Source: Clytia hemisphaerica (lineage: Eukaryota > Cnidaria > Hydrozoa > Leptothecata > Clytiidae). Taken from it: a DNA stretch of 64,000 bases. Location of the stretch: assembly GCA_902728285.1 (NCBI GenBank), contig CACVBU010000918.1, forward strand, positions 143,086-207,085. The letters run 5' to 3'. The notes beneath the pieces were generated by a model, which had not been told where the DNA came from, ran no database searches, and saw only the letters and a list, made by a program, of their open reading frames with translations. Positions 52,635 to 64,000 of the stretch are shown here, piece by piece. The translations under genes were made by a program, and so were the position numbers. Every line of letters begins with the position of its first letter. The stretch's first letter is position 1.

Positions 52635-54992
52635 AATTTTAAAATCAGAAGGCAGCCTGCAAAGTACACATTTGCAAACTCAAATAACGCCCGGATATAA
52701 AATAATTTATCGGGTCTGGATTAATAAACAACTAGGAAGACCAAGCTGTAAAAGCATCAAAACTAACTATATTAAAAGGGCCCAATACACGGGGCAATAT
52801 TACGCTATTATGTGAAAAATAATCGACACAAGGTTATTTAATATCACCTTGTCGTGTAAGTGATTCAACAATAGATAAAACGTTTATTCGAGATGAAAAT
52901 GTGACGTCTGTCGTTTATTGTTTGAATATATTTGGCTAGAAAGATTCAGCTACGATGATAACAAAAGACCTATTGTTTCAACAAAATGTAAGCAAAGCAT
53001 CATTCAACAAGTGTGCAATTTTTCTCCTGCTATCATTGTCGAGTAATCAGTTTTCCATTATCGTAATGTCTATCAACGCTTACTTAAAGATAATATTAAA
53101 ACATAAAAATTCTAAAATTAAGCATTAAAGTCAGCCGTATAAATGAGTATTATTTTTAGCATTATCTTATCATCTTATTGCTCTGTGTAATGGGACCTTA
53201 ACAACTTGGGCTGTCTGTAAATAATTGTTTGGTGTCTATCCCCGACAGACCCTGATTTATAATGAAAAAGCCCTAGTTTGCCAAATGGATTGGAAATCCA
53301 GTAAATCATTTTTTTCCTAATTTTAAGGTCGAATTTTCATTTGGGAGTAAAGGGAGGAAAAAAGACAAATTAGCTGAAGCAAGTGAACCAGATAAAATGC
53401 AACCAATCAATTGATACTTAAATCCCAGATTGAATCGAATTGCAAACTTCTACAGTATACTTGATCGGTTCAGTCGTAATTGAACTGCATTCAGTTGTTC
53501 CTCACTACATGTTCAATCAAAATAGAACCTTTGTATTAAAAAAGTTACACTTTTTTTGAAAGAACAACCACTTTTGTCCACTCTTTCATTAACGTATGGC
53601 TCTAAACCTTTAGACAAAATACACAGAAAATAATAGACTTTGTATATAATGCACTTTTGAGTTTACCTAATGTTAAATAAATAATAAGAAGGTCAAAAAA
53701 CAGCTTTTTGAAATTTGCAAGAAATTCAGTAAACATACTTTTCAAATTTAGTATTTATATCAAGCAACCACTGGAAACCATCATATACAACTTTTTTATT
53801 TTTCCATCTTTCTAGAAAATGTTCATGAAATAAAAATCTACTGTTTTTTCCACCTGCAATACTTTTGTCAAAATGGGGCACCATAACGAATATTTATGAG
53901 GCACGCTTTACCCCTTTTCAGCATTGGGAGATAAAGGGTTCTTCAATAAGTGATATCTGTTTTGAAATTTTGCTGCTTTGGTTGGTCAGGTATTTGATGG
54001 CAATGCAAGTTTCCCTCCCCACTGACAGCTTGAAAAATACTGTCGTGTGTTTTGCTTTTGATACAAAAAAGCTCTCAGTCTCACATTCTTTTTACGCCCC
54101 CTGACAGTTGACAATTAGGCTAGGCTAGACTTACTTCTTTTCTCTTTTCTATTCCAACAATAAAATTGTGGACACATAATACACATTGACAGAAGTATTC
54201 CCCAAGCAACTTTTGTATGGAAATCTGCAATAAAAACGAAAGTGGTCTCTTCTTCTCAGTTGCTTCAGTAATTTGCTCCATCAGAAAATTTCAAGCAGTG
54301 AGATTGCCGTGTGTGATGAAAGTTAATGACTAGCCCTACTTTTCCGCACTAATTGCTTTTTAGCACCTTGGATAACAAGTAGTCATTTAACTTTATTGGT
54401 TTCAATCGTTGATTCTAAGGGATGAATTTTTTCTTATCTTAATAAAAGGATCAATATCACAATGATTGGATAATAAAACATTTGGCACTTATTTGCGATT
54501 GAACAAAATAAAACAATCTAAATATTTTCCCGGCAGTTAGTAGAAGTACTTTGATATGTGAAGCGTCTTTACGTCACATAGAACAAAAGAAAATAGCAAA
54601 AGAACAAAGGAATTGCCTATAGCCACCATTTTGCAACCATGGGGAGTCGCGATTTTATGGAAATGGGAATCCTCCTACCGAATAGAGCATCTTCTGAAAA
54701 TTTCATTCTTCCCCAAATACGAAAATGAAAAAGGAAGAAGTGTTTGTTTTCATGATCGTCTTTTTAATCTGCCATAAAGTGTTATAAAATTCCTTAGAAA
54801 GACACATTCTCCTGTACGAGCATGAATCTGGTAATGTCACCCAAATAGGTGAAAAAATTCGAAAAAATAAAGCTTTGAATTTCACTTTTATTCCTGGATA
54901 ATCTTTTTATTAATAACGACTTCAATTTTCAGAAAACATAAATATCAGGGCTTAATCAAACTGGCTTGGCTCAGAAATTTGACCTAGAGTAG

Positions 54993-55290
54993 TTATAATC
55001 CTGGGGGGGATGATGATGGATGATGGGTATGTGCGGACGGTAAGGGTCGGTTTTTTCACCTTTCAAAGTCTCTCTAAGGGTTGGAAAAATCAGAAAGTTT
55101 TAAATTAGTCTCTCTAAGGGTCGGAAAATTCAGGATTTTTAGGAAATTTTTTGATTTCCAAAATTCAAAAAGTCTCTCTAAGGGTCACCTATTCAGCAAA
55201 AATCAGTCTCTTTAAGGGTTGGTTTTCGGAGGTCCCGTCTGCACATACCCCTCATTCGCAAACCCTAGTACCCCCCCCCCAGGTTATAAT
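54993..55290. mobile_element. Inverted-repeat element P
   Basis: TTATAATCCTGGGGGG at the left, CCCCCCCCCCAGGTTATAAT at the right; just inside, GGGTATGTGCGGACGG and the inverted CCGTCTGCACATACCCC. The interior has four GTCTCTCTAAGGGT (or GTCTCTTTAAGGGT) repeats. A fragment of the family is at about 14695-14735. Confidence 0.78.
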
Positions 55291-57313
55291 CAGACAAATT
55301 CGGCAAAAAACTCTTTGTACTGTAGTTTACACTTCATTTGAGATAAAATATACATAATCTAATACCAGGGATTTTTCCAAGCACCAAGCAATGCCTCCGT
55401 TTGTACTTTCAAATTGAGTTTTTAACAAAGGCGTAAGCCACGATATCAGAGGCTGGGAGCGCCTTGAGCCCCCCTGTGGGTCCAGGGCTAGCCCTGGTGG
55501 GGGGTTCAGAGAGCTGAGCATATTTTTGTCTTAACTAGCACTTTAAAACGGGTAAAATTGAATGAATTTATAGAATTTATCAATGAACTCAATTTGAATT
55601 GAGTTTAATGCCACCGTCTAACGGGGGCATTTGGGTGCTTGGAAAAAACACTGAATACTTGTCTTAGATTTCAGTCCATGGCTAATATATTAAGCTGCAT
55701 TGAAAAGCAATTTTTATCGTCCAGTATGACATTCAAATTCTGACACTTTTTCCAGAAGAAAATCTGAAATACTAAAAAAAATATTCCCATAAAATTTGAC
55801 TTCATGAAAAAAACAACTGGCTATGATCAGTTTAAAACTTCATTCTAGATTTGAAGGACTCATTATAATATAAGCTTTCAAAAAAACCAAAAGTTTGCTA
55901 TGTTTCGGTTGATCAAAAAAAAAATTTGAAAATGAAACCTTGTTGGTTGCGGACATAACTTTTTGTCGAATTTACTTTAAAATCAGCAATAAACATTTAA
56001 CTGAGTAATTCTTTGGCTTTTAATACTTTGCTGTATATACTTGAACCAAAACTTTCAAAATCATTGAAATTTGTTGTCTTGAAAGGTCTTTGTAACTATG
56101 ATTTCCTAAAAATTGAAGATTTATCTGTAAAAGAGAATCCGGAATCATATGGCAGCAATAAAAAATATGTTCCATTCGGGTCCTAAAACATCTTCAAATC
56201 GGTTGGTCGGTCAGTGGTAAATTTTGTCGGATTTTTAAGATCTAGTAAAATCCCGATGAATCAAGTTGGCAATCAACAGAATCTTATGCTACCATCTTTA
56301 ATTTGCCAAACTAAATGTGCGCGCGCATGTGTTAACCTTTAAAGCGGCCCTTATTTTCGGCCCCCAGGGTATTGGCCCTACCGCGTTGCTGACTTTTGAC
56401 ATGAAAATTTCAATAAGGGTACATGAAAAAACTTGAACGGGACTCAATATGGGTTAAGTCACAAGTGTTTCAACCGGTATTCCAACGAAGCCATATTTTG
56501 GTTTGTACAGAAATTTTGCCCGCTCAAATCTAAACAACAAAATGATCAATCTCACTAAAGCAAAACATTGCAGCCACGGCATTTCCCTGGATAGAAATTC
56601 TGGTCACGTGACCATCCGTGATTTTAGACCAATGAAAACGTTTCTCTTCCCCGGATTAAAGTTGTGTCTACACTAACACGCGGGAATTAGCTAGAAAAAG
56701 AGAGAAAAAAACTGGGGGTCATATTAAATGTTTCTCCTTTCTTGCGGCAAACATAAAAGACTTTAAGAGGCCATTTATTTAAGAAAGGGGTGTTATATAA
56801 TAAATAAATTATGTGAGTATGAGATTTAAGGTAAGAAGTTCATTAACAATTTTATTTTGAAGTTTGTTTTTAAAAACAAAACCCCAGTGCTAGATGATAA
56901 TCTCATTTTCTTAACTTATGGACCCATTTGGAAGTCTTTGTAATACAGATCATTTGGCAGTGTAGTTGTAGCCTATACAAGAATTTGAATCTAAAGTCTG
57001 AAGTCGTAACTCCTTGCCAGTGACCCCGCAGAGAAATTTTTAGTTGGCAGACACTGACTTTAGGTTGGTTTGCTTGGAAATCATTTTATTTTGAAATGTA
57101 ATCTTCACTTTAGATGAATACTTTATTTATTTGGATTCATGAAAGGTTCAAGGTTTGTTTACTTTTTATTTCAAATTATTTCATTGATTTATTGAGCTGC
57201 AATAGCTGATTGAAATACGTAGATTTTTGATAGTTATCAGCGTGGGCTTGGCCGCCATTTTGAATTTCGATTTTTTCTCTCCTGTACTCGGCAATTTAGA
57301 GGTATAGTCATCT

Positions 57314-57772
57314 GGGGTAATAACGGGACACTTAAAATGACGGGGTAAAAACGGGACACCCAAAATAAAGAACAAAGACTTAAAAGGATGAACTCAAATT
57401 TATGCCCCTTAAAAGATCATTTATAAGGCTGTAAAAAAAATCCATACTTTGATCAGCTTCATTCCTCTACATCAGAATACACCACGATGTTTCTTGGTGG
57501 TTGAAAACGTCGATTTTTCATTTCTAGAACGCTTTTTTCTCGACTTAGAATAAACGCCGTACTAAATGCAGGCGCTACATGTTTGGGTCATCGAGACTAG
57601 TAAACAACCCTATTTTGACCTGCCCAAAGTCGCAAGTTTGTACAGGGCGCCGTTTTTGAAAAAAAGGTGTCCCGTATTTACCCCGTGAAGATTTTTCTAT
57701 GTTGGGGTAATAACGGGACGCGTCCCGTATTTACCCCAGTCTATATTTGGCGCGCTGGGGTAATCACGGGAC
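57314..57772. repeat. Left subterminal array of six 16-bp motifs
   Basis: GGGGTAANNACGGGAC at 57314-57329, 57342-57357, 57704-57719 and 57757-57772 (forward), and at 57669-57684 and 57722-57737 (reverse). These are probably transposase binding sites; the outermost is part of the terminal repeat. Confidence 0.93.
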
Positions 57773-57980
57773 GCCGTTTCACGCATGTCTAAGCCTCGTT
57801 TTGGTAGAGAGCATGTGTGTGGTCTGAAAATACGATGTCTGTCATTTCTTTCAGAAGATTGTGGTTGAAGAAGAGGGGGAACTTTGTGTGTCAAAAAGTT
57901 GAAATAATTGCTTATCTAAACCTTCTCTCTTTTTCCTAGCAATAAAAAGTAATACAAAAAGTAAAAGTACATAGATACAA

Positions 57981-60677
57981 ATGCCGCGGAATCCAAAACC
58001 TCGCCCGAATCGCCACGAGAAGGCATTGGAAGATGCTATTGCCGAGAGGAAGACACTTGGCACATCTTATCGGGATTTGGCCAATAAGTATAATGTGCCG
58101 AAATCAACGATCGAAAGGCACATTAATAGTAATATTGGAAATCGAGGAAGGAAACCTGTAAGTCAATTTTTTTTTTTAACTGATTCACTACATACCTTAA
58201 GTTAATACCTACCTCGGCCTTTTTGGTGATTAATTTTTATGATTGCTAGTCGTGACAAGCTGTGTTTTTATCTCGATTCTCAGGTTTTTGATGTAAAAGA
58301 AACAGCGGACTTGGTCGAAACAATTGTTACCTTTGCCGACATTGGCTTCGGAATGACCTCCAAAGACATTGGCGAGCTAGTATGTTCTTACGTGGATTAC
58401 AACGACCACGTAAGAGGGAAAAAGGCATTTAACTTCAAAGGACGGAAAGGCTACCCTGGCCCCGATTGGCTCGAAAATTTTGTGAAAGCAAATAACCTCT
58501 CGGCGAAGCAAGCCACAACATTGAGCACAGCACGCTACAATGCGACAAAAAATCCGTTTGTGATCAACCATTTTTATGACTTATTGGAAGACACCATAAA
58601 AAAGCTTAAGATCGAGGACAAGCCTCACTTGATCTGGAACTGTGATGAATCCGGTCTCCCCCATGAGCCAAGCAAATTGAAAATCATCTCAAGAAAAGGT
58701 CAAAAGACATTACTGGTGAGAGGTTCTCTTATTTCAAACATATACATATTTCAATACAAAATTAAAACTCTATATAATTTTTAAGATATGTAATGCTTGA
58801 AAACACATGAATCTTTTGTTCGGCCTCGAGAATTTCGACGTCTTTTCGTGTGCGACGCTGCTCCTGCTTCTGCTTCTGGTTCTCTGAAAAGGAAATAAAA
58901 ACAAAAATTTAATAAAAAAATATTTCTTTATAGGTGAATCCTGGAGCTGACCGTGAAAACACAACCGTAATGGCTGCAGTTTCAGCGACTGGACAAAAAC
59001 TGCCCCCGATGATCGTGTTTGAAGGTGTCCACGTTCAAACTACTTGGCGACCGAATCTTCCCAAGGATCATGAAAATTATCCTTGGCTCTACGCCAACAA
59101 ATCAGGCTGGATGGACTCGAGTACGTTCTATCGCTGGTTTGAGGAATGGGAATCGAAAACCCGCACTTATGATGAAGATGGTAATTTGGAGCCACGTTTG
59201 CTAATATATGATGGCCACCTATCTCACATCTGGTACGGAACGATCGAGTTGGCGCGTAAACAAAAATGTTTCGATTATCAAACTACCAGCCCATACAACC
59301 GACTTGCTTCAACCACTTGACGTGTCAGTTTTCAAGTCCCTGAAGAACCACTGGGCCGACATGCTGTTCAGTCGACTTAAAACCACAAGAAATCGCTTAT
59401 CCAAAGCCGAGTTCTCAAATGCCCTTTGTGATTTGGATTGTTGGAGCAAAGCATTTTCAAAGTCGAATATCACAAACGGCTTTCGAGGATGTGGTATCTT
59501 CCCTCCTAACCGAGAGCAGTACCCAACCAATCGCTTTCACCCTCACCTGAAATCTCGATACGATCTGTGGGTTGCGGAAGGTAAACCTGAATTATCAGCG
59601 GAAGAACTGGATGCACTACTAAATGTCGCAAAGAAAGACGACGAAATGAAAGAACAAGAAGAAAACGAATCAACGCCAAACACACCAACGGCACTAGCAG
59701 AACTCAATCGTAATGGCGTCAAAGGAAAAATCATTTCGTTCTTTGTTCCTGACGAAGACCCAACAGCCATGGAGCGTATCGACACCCCACCTTCATCGTC
59801 TCAAACGAACACACCCGACTCTAACAAGAAATCGTTCAAAGAAGTTGCGTTAAAGGGGGTAGAAGCTATGCAAAACAACACGCCGAAGTCTTCCAAAGCT
59901 CCCGAAACCGTAAAACGTAAGCGAGTCAACCCGATGAGTGAGTTAGTAACTAGCGATGAAAAGTTCCAAAAAATCATTGATGAAGAGAATGCAAAAGAGG
60001 CAAAAAAGAACGCTAAAGAGGCGAAGAAGAAGGAAAAGGAGGAAAAGAAGATCGAAGCTAACAAAGAAAACGCAAAGACGAAGAAAAGAAGTGCAGCCAA
60101 ACGTAAATTAAGTTCGAGCGAGTCAGAAGGTGAGTGGATTGACCAAGACACCGACGACGAGAGTGATTCTGAAAACCGACCCGAGCACAATGATCAATGC
60201 CTTTTCCCACCATCAAACGATCTCGATGGATATCGTTATTTGAAGGATGTATGGGAAGATTTTAATCCTCCTAACGAGGAAAAGGAGCTTCTCGGGAAAG
60301 TGGTCGCCTTTATCTTCTACGATATCAAACAGAAACCGCATCTGTTTGTAGGAAAGATCATTCGACGTTTTATGGTAGATGATAAAGGTCCAGTGAATCA
60401 CATTGAAATTGTTAGTTTTAAGAAAGCCGCTACATCTACGTCCACGATCCTGGAGGAAACCCCTGACCACCTTCAAAAAGATCAGGAACTATGTAAGATA
60501 CATAACATTATCTCTGCCCCTCTAGAGGCTAAAATCATGTCTGGACCGACCGGGCGCGGATCAGGGAAATGGAATATACCAACTTATCCATTAGTTGTAA
60601 AAACCTTCCAAATGGTCAAAGATTTAAAACGACAGGAGGAATATGAACGATTGTTTCCAATTACCACCTCTAAATAA
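57981..60677 (+). CDS. pogo/Tigger-like transposase, three exons, one frameshift
   Basis: Exons 57981-58157, 58284-58715 and 58934-60677, GT-AG, all phase 0. It has an N-terminal psq-type helix-turn-helix (residues 1-51; SYRDLANKYNVPKSTIERHI), then a CENP-B/Tc5-type DNA-binding part (GYPGPDWLENFVKANNLS), then a DDE_1 catalytic core with Asp in CDESGL (about 180), YDGHLSH (about 296) and LLQPLDVSVFK (about 332), a DD35D spacing. The frame slips by one base in the A-run at 59262-59266, between the second and third Asp; with one A fewer the protein would be about 783 residues. The C-terminal third is unusual for the family: a Lys/Glu-rich coil, an acidic Ser-rich patch and a final domain from about 60285. 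It lies fully inside the inverted repeats at 57305 and 61326. Confidence 0.9.
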
Positions 60678-61039
60678 TAAGATGACTGACTACTTGTTCT
60701 TTTTGAGCTTCTATTGCACGAGATGAAATAGTTACTTACCAAGAAACTTTGATGTATATATCGATAGCTCATAAACTTTCTTTATCTTTTTTCCTGAAGC
60801 AAAAAAAACAAAAAAAAACAAATTAGCATTAATGATATACTGGTGGTCTTTTAATATCTTCCCGATCCCGATCCCGATCTTAAGTCAAATGCCTGATTCC
60901 GCCTAAACTGCTTAAGAATTCTCTTTTCTAGGCGATCCTTATATCTAATATATGCATTAAAGACCCTCATTTGTGACATTAAGAAAGTGTTAAGACGTAT
61001 TTTAGATACCTATCAGCATTTAATCAAAGTTTAGTTCAT

Positions 61040-61317
61040 GTCCCGTTTTTACCCCACTGGGCAGAAAACAACGAGGGGTAAATACGGGACGCGTCCCGTT
61101 TTTACCCCGGGGGTGTCCCGTTTTTACCCCAAAATCCGGGGTAATTACGGGACGCATATCCGTGAATATTTTGCGAAAACTAAAAGTCATAATTTTAAAC
61201 CATTAAGAGGGTTGATAGATGACCATTAGAGGGAGTTGCTGGCCAAAAATCATGATTGTAGCTTTTGAAGTTCCTGAGATATGGAAAGGTTCGTCGATTT
61301 CGTCCCGTTTTTACCCC
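61040..61317. repeat. Right subterminal array of six 16-bp motifs
   Basis: GGGGTAANNACGGGAC at 61075-61090 and 61138-61153 (forward), and at 61040-61055, 61093-61108, 61115-61130 and 61302-61317 (reverse). Mirrors the left array in number. Confidence 0.93.
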
Positions 61318-61326
61318 AGATGACGA

Positions 61327-64000
61327 TAGTTCGTAATACGCGATTTGGCTTACGCTTGTGAAGTAAACAAAAAATAATGATTCAAAGATAGGGTGGTCAG
61401 GCCAAAATTTTCCCCTCAAATTTTGAAAACCAAACTAATTTTATTTGAAAGTCCTTACCTTTGTGAGAAAAATAAGGGGTCATTTGTTAAAATTGGTTAA
61501 GTAGTTCCAAAGTTATTCCATTTTCAAACCACAAAAAACCACCTTTTCAAAGAATCGCCTCCTTACACCACGCCAGCAAGAAATAATTTTCGGAAGCACC
61601 AAAATCGCGCCAAAAATGGCGGATGAAATCTAGTCTTCCGTGTGGCGGGGCGTGAGGAGTTTTGCTGGCGCGGTCTGAAAATCGGCCCGATGACTGTTAA
61701 ACTTTAGCCTATCGCTAATGAGCTGGAAATGATAGCTAAAAACAAATTTTACCAATGAAAAGCTGAAACCCTTAGCTTTCCAACCATATATGGTAGCCCT
61801 GATAAAAATTTCAGGAAAGTGTCGAAAAATCGAAATTTCTTCTTTTTTCTCGATTTAAAGACGGCCCGTAGATTATCGAAAAGGCTACCACGTGACAAAC
61901 TAAGGTACTATCTTTCCCCCGTTTTATAAAAAAAACCGCGAGTCTATAACTAATCCAGCTCATTAGCGATAGCCATTTGAAAAATGGTGGTCAAGGTAGA
62001 CGGTGGTGCCACGAATTCCGAGTCGCCATTTTTTCACCTTGATGTCTAATAAATGGTATATCTTTTTATTGAAGGTAGGTAATGGGATGGGGTTTTTTTC
62101 TTTGTTTTCTCTGATAAATTCTGAGTATTAAAAAAAAAGAATGAACAAGTTTGGAGTTGTTAAGGATAAGTTATGATGGATGGAATGTTCTAATTTTAAT
62201 TTTCGACTTTTTCCACGCAAAAAATCCCGACGAGTGCGCACCCTATCAAAGACATACCTCGTTCGCCCGTGCCCGCCATTATGGGAAAGATCCGAACCTG
62301 CGAACAGCGCCCAAAAAATCCTGACGATTTTACCGACTTTCCGAATCGGGTTTTCTTGTAAATAAACAGTCGGTTGGACGACCCCAACGCAACATATTTT
62401 TGATTGAGCGGTCATCGAAAAAATGCTCTGTTCGCATCGCAACAGACGTGTTAAAAATTTTAGCGGGCGGACGGGCGGTTGGGCTGGTGGTAACGCAAGC
62501 AAAACAATTTTTCGATGGTCGTCAGAAAATCAGCGGAAAATTTGATGCGGGTGGGTGACGCGAATAGAACAATTTTTCGATGACCGTGCCGCCTATATCA
62601 TTTTTTGTCATAATCTAATTTTAAAAGTTAAATTTTGAGCTTGATGTTATAAAGTGATAGTTGATTTTTTCTCAAAAGATTTCTAGTTCTTGAGTTATGA
62701 CAGAATAATCGAACATGTCCATTTTGTCAAAAAATGTTGTGTGGGGACAGCGTGGATATAAAAAAGCAGCGTGGCCTGGTGGTGGAAAAGTGAAAGGTTA
62801 AACAAAGTGTTAGAAGTGTTAAGGTGGTAGTCTACCGCCAGATTTCAAAAGTCAAAAAATCACATTTTTTGCAATAACTCAAGAACTTCTTTACATTTCG
62901 TAATGAAATTTTCAGGAAATGTATATCAACTATTAGCATTTCTAAAAATAAAAAAAAATTCTAAAAATAACCAAAGACGGGGGTAAAATCAGCCAGGGGG
63001 TAAAATACTTTATTTTGCTTGTGTCAGGTTTTCTGAATAGTCGGCTTGACCTATGAAGTTAGTTTTTTTTTTAAATGACTAATATTTAGAAAAGGTCTAG
63101 AATGAGTGAAAAAAAAAATTGAAATTTTTTTCCAGGGGGTAAGAAACTGAAAAAAACGCTTTTTTGAGATTAAAAATCAGGAAACCAATTTTAAAACTTT
63201 TTAATCCATTCATTCAATACACAATCATGTAAGGAAACTTCCCTGAAAATTTCAAGTCTGTAGCTACTCTCAATCCTAAGATATTTCTGACAAGGTGAAT
63301 GCAAACCCCCGGAAACGCGTTTTGAGAAAATCAAAGAAAAAGGCAAAAGTCTGCAAAAATGGGTATTATTTTAAGTTGGAAAGCTCTTTTCAAAAAATTT
63401 CTTCACTGAATACTCATCCAACCAGTCAGGTTTCGAAAGTTAAAGTAAAACATTTCACAAAAATTGATAAAATATCCAAAAATTAACAAAAACATGTTGC
63501 GCTAAAGTCATGTATACATAGCAAAGTTTGCGGTAATCTTGCGATAACATCAAATTTGGGTGAAAACAGCCACATAAGTGTGTCAAAATGTTCATTGAAA
63601 GTCCAGCATAACTCTCTGTAGGCATGAAAACTTTTTGTGTGCATATTTTTATTCACATAGACTAGATGACAATGAGCAATGAGCTGGCTTCTTGACCGAA
63701 GGAAGGCTGTTATGAGTGGCGGGTGTCAGATGAGAATGTGCGTCTCCAGAAGTTAGGTCCAGTTCATTATAATGCACATTTCCATCTCTGTTACATCATG
63801 TTGTGCTTGGAAATATTTCAGTTACATTTAAATCCACTACAAAACATTATGTGAGCCACCAAAAAGCACACACCGCCTCTCACCGCCTATATGCTCCTCA
63901 AAACAAAATGGCGGCAACTTAAATGTTTTTCGTAGAAATCCAGCAACATAACCAATGTACAGCAACTTTATGGCTTCTGTAGAGTCTATTCTTCATTTAA
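61327..64000. other. Intergenic region to the window end
   Basis: No gene supported. It holds an inverted-repeat element at 61710-61971 and a GGTCATCGAAAAA/TTTTTCGATGACC pair around 62409-62587. The rest has A-rich runs (62940-63130) and short open frames without domains. Confidence 0.55.
61710..61971. mobile_element. Inverted-repeat element Q
   Basis: CTATCGCTAATGAGCTGGA at the left and the inverse TCCAGCTCATTAGCGATAG at the right, 262 bp apart end to end. Non-coding interior. Confidence 0.75.

Larger units (their letters stand above)
52175..57304. other. Intergenic region between TTC1 and the pogo-like transposon
   Basis: No gene supported. It holds a family C fragment (52326-52634) and an inverted-repeat element (54993-55290). 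The remaining 4 kb is AT-rich with no open frame carrying a recognisable domain. The start of TTC1 transcription should lie in the first part. Confidence 0.55.
57305..61326 (+). mobile_element. Complete pogo/Tigger-like DNA transposon
   Basis: 4,022 bp. The left end TAGTCATCTGGGGTAATAAC and the right end TTTTACCCCAGATGACGA are inverted, with a TA duplication at 57303-57304 and 61327-61328. Between them lies one transposase gene (57981-60677). Twelve copies of GGGGTAANNACGGGAC sit in the two ends, six each. The TA target and the transposase type place it in the Tc1/mariner-pogo group. Confidence 0.93.

Noticed and set aside
55550-57300. Possible genes in the gap before the pogo-like element
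   Set aside because: Read on both strands; only short frames with low-complexity or AT-driven composition and no splice-linked domains.
59543-60190. Antisense frames opposite the transposase C-terminus, Ser/Phe-rich
   Set aside because: Mirror image of the Lys/Glu-rich coding stretch; no independent support.
62128-62502. 124-codon open frame on the minus strand
   Set aside because: It overlaps a GGTCATCGAAAAA inverted-repeat stretch; the composition is not protein-like and no domain is visible.

Overview
This is animal nuclear DNA: AT-rich, with GT-AG introns, a signal-peptide receptor built from YWTD, EGF, WAP and Kunitz modules, a TTC1 orthologue, and many short DNA transposons. Nothing in it is bacterial. 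The abundance of miniature inverted-repeat elements (MITEs) and the AT content would fit an aquatic invertebrate such as a cnidarian or sponge, but the sequence alone does not fix the phylum.

Layout. 1-4764 is intergenic and full of MITEs. 4765-23725 (+) is a 20-exon gene for a single-pass receptor of 1,640 residues; all 20 exon phases close exactly (4,923 coding bases). 23726-33083 is gene-free and holds a nest of transposons, including a 5.7-kb unit that split an older element in two. 33084-44178 (-) holds four head-to-tail copies of a 2.95-kb unit. Each unit encodes an uncharacterised protein of about 697 residues built from about six ubiquitin-like (beta-grasp) domains. The copy at 33084-35177 is open; the other three are broken. 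45139-52174 (-) is TTC1, a TPR protein, with its introns packed with repeats and its 3' end unresolved. 52175-57304 is gene-free. 57305-61326 is a complete pogo/Tigger-like transposon with TA target duplication, a spliced transposase gene (one frameshift), and twelve copies of a 16-bp subterminal motif, six at each end. 61327-64000 shows no gene.

How it fits together. The receptor gene looks like an LRP-type cell-surface protein. Two beta-propellers are followed by protease-inhibitor modules, a mucin-like stalk, a furin-type site in a SEA-like membrane-proximal segment, and a cytoplasmic tail rich in YxxP motifs, so ligand or protease binding outside may be coupled to tyrosine-kinase adaptor signalling inside. 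The tandem poly-ubiquitin-like cluster is the strongest candidate for an undescribed system. Its N-terminal third and last 40 residues are almost identical between copies while the middle is diverged, and the copies include pseudogenes, a hairpin transposon insertion and possible assembly error. No function can be assigned from sequence.
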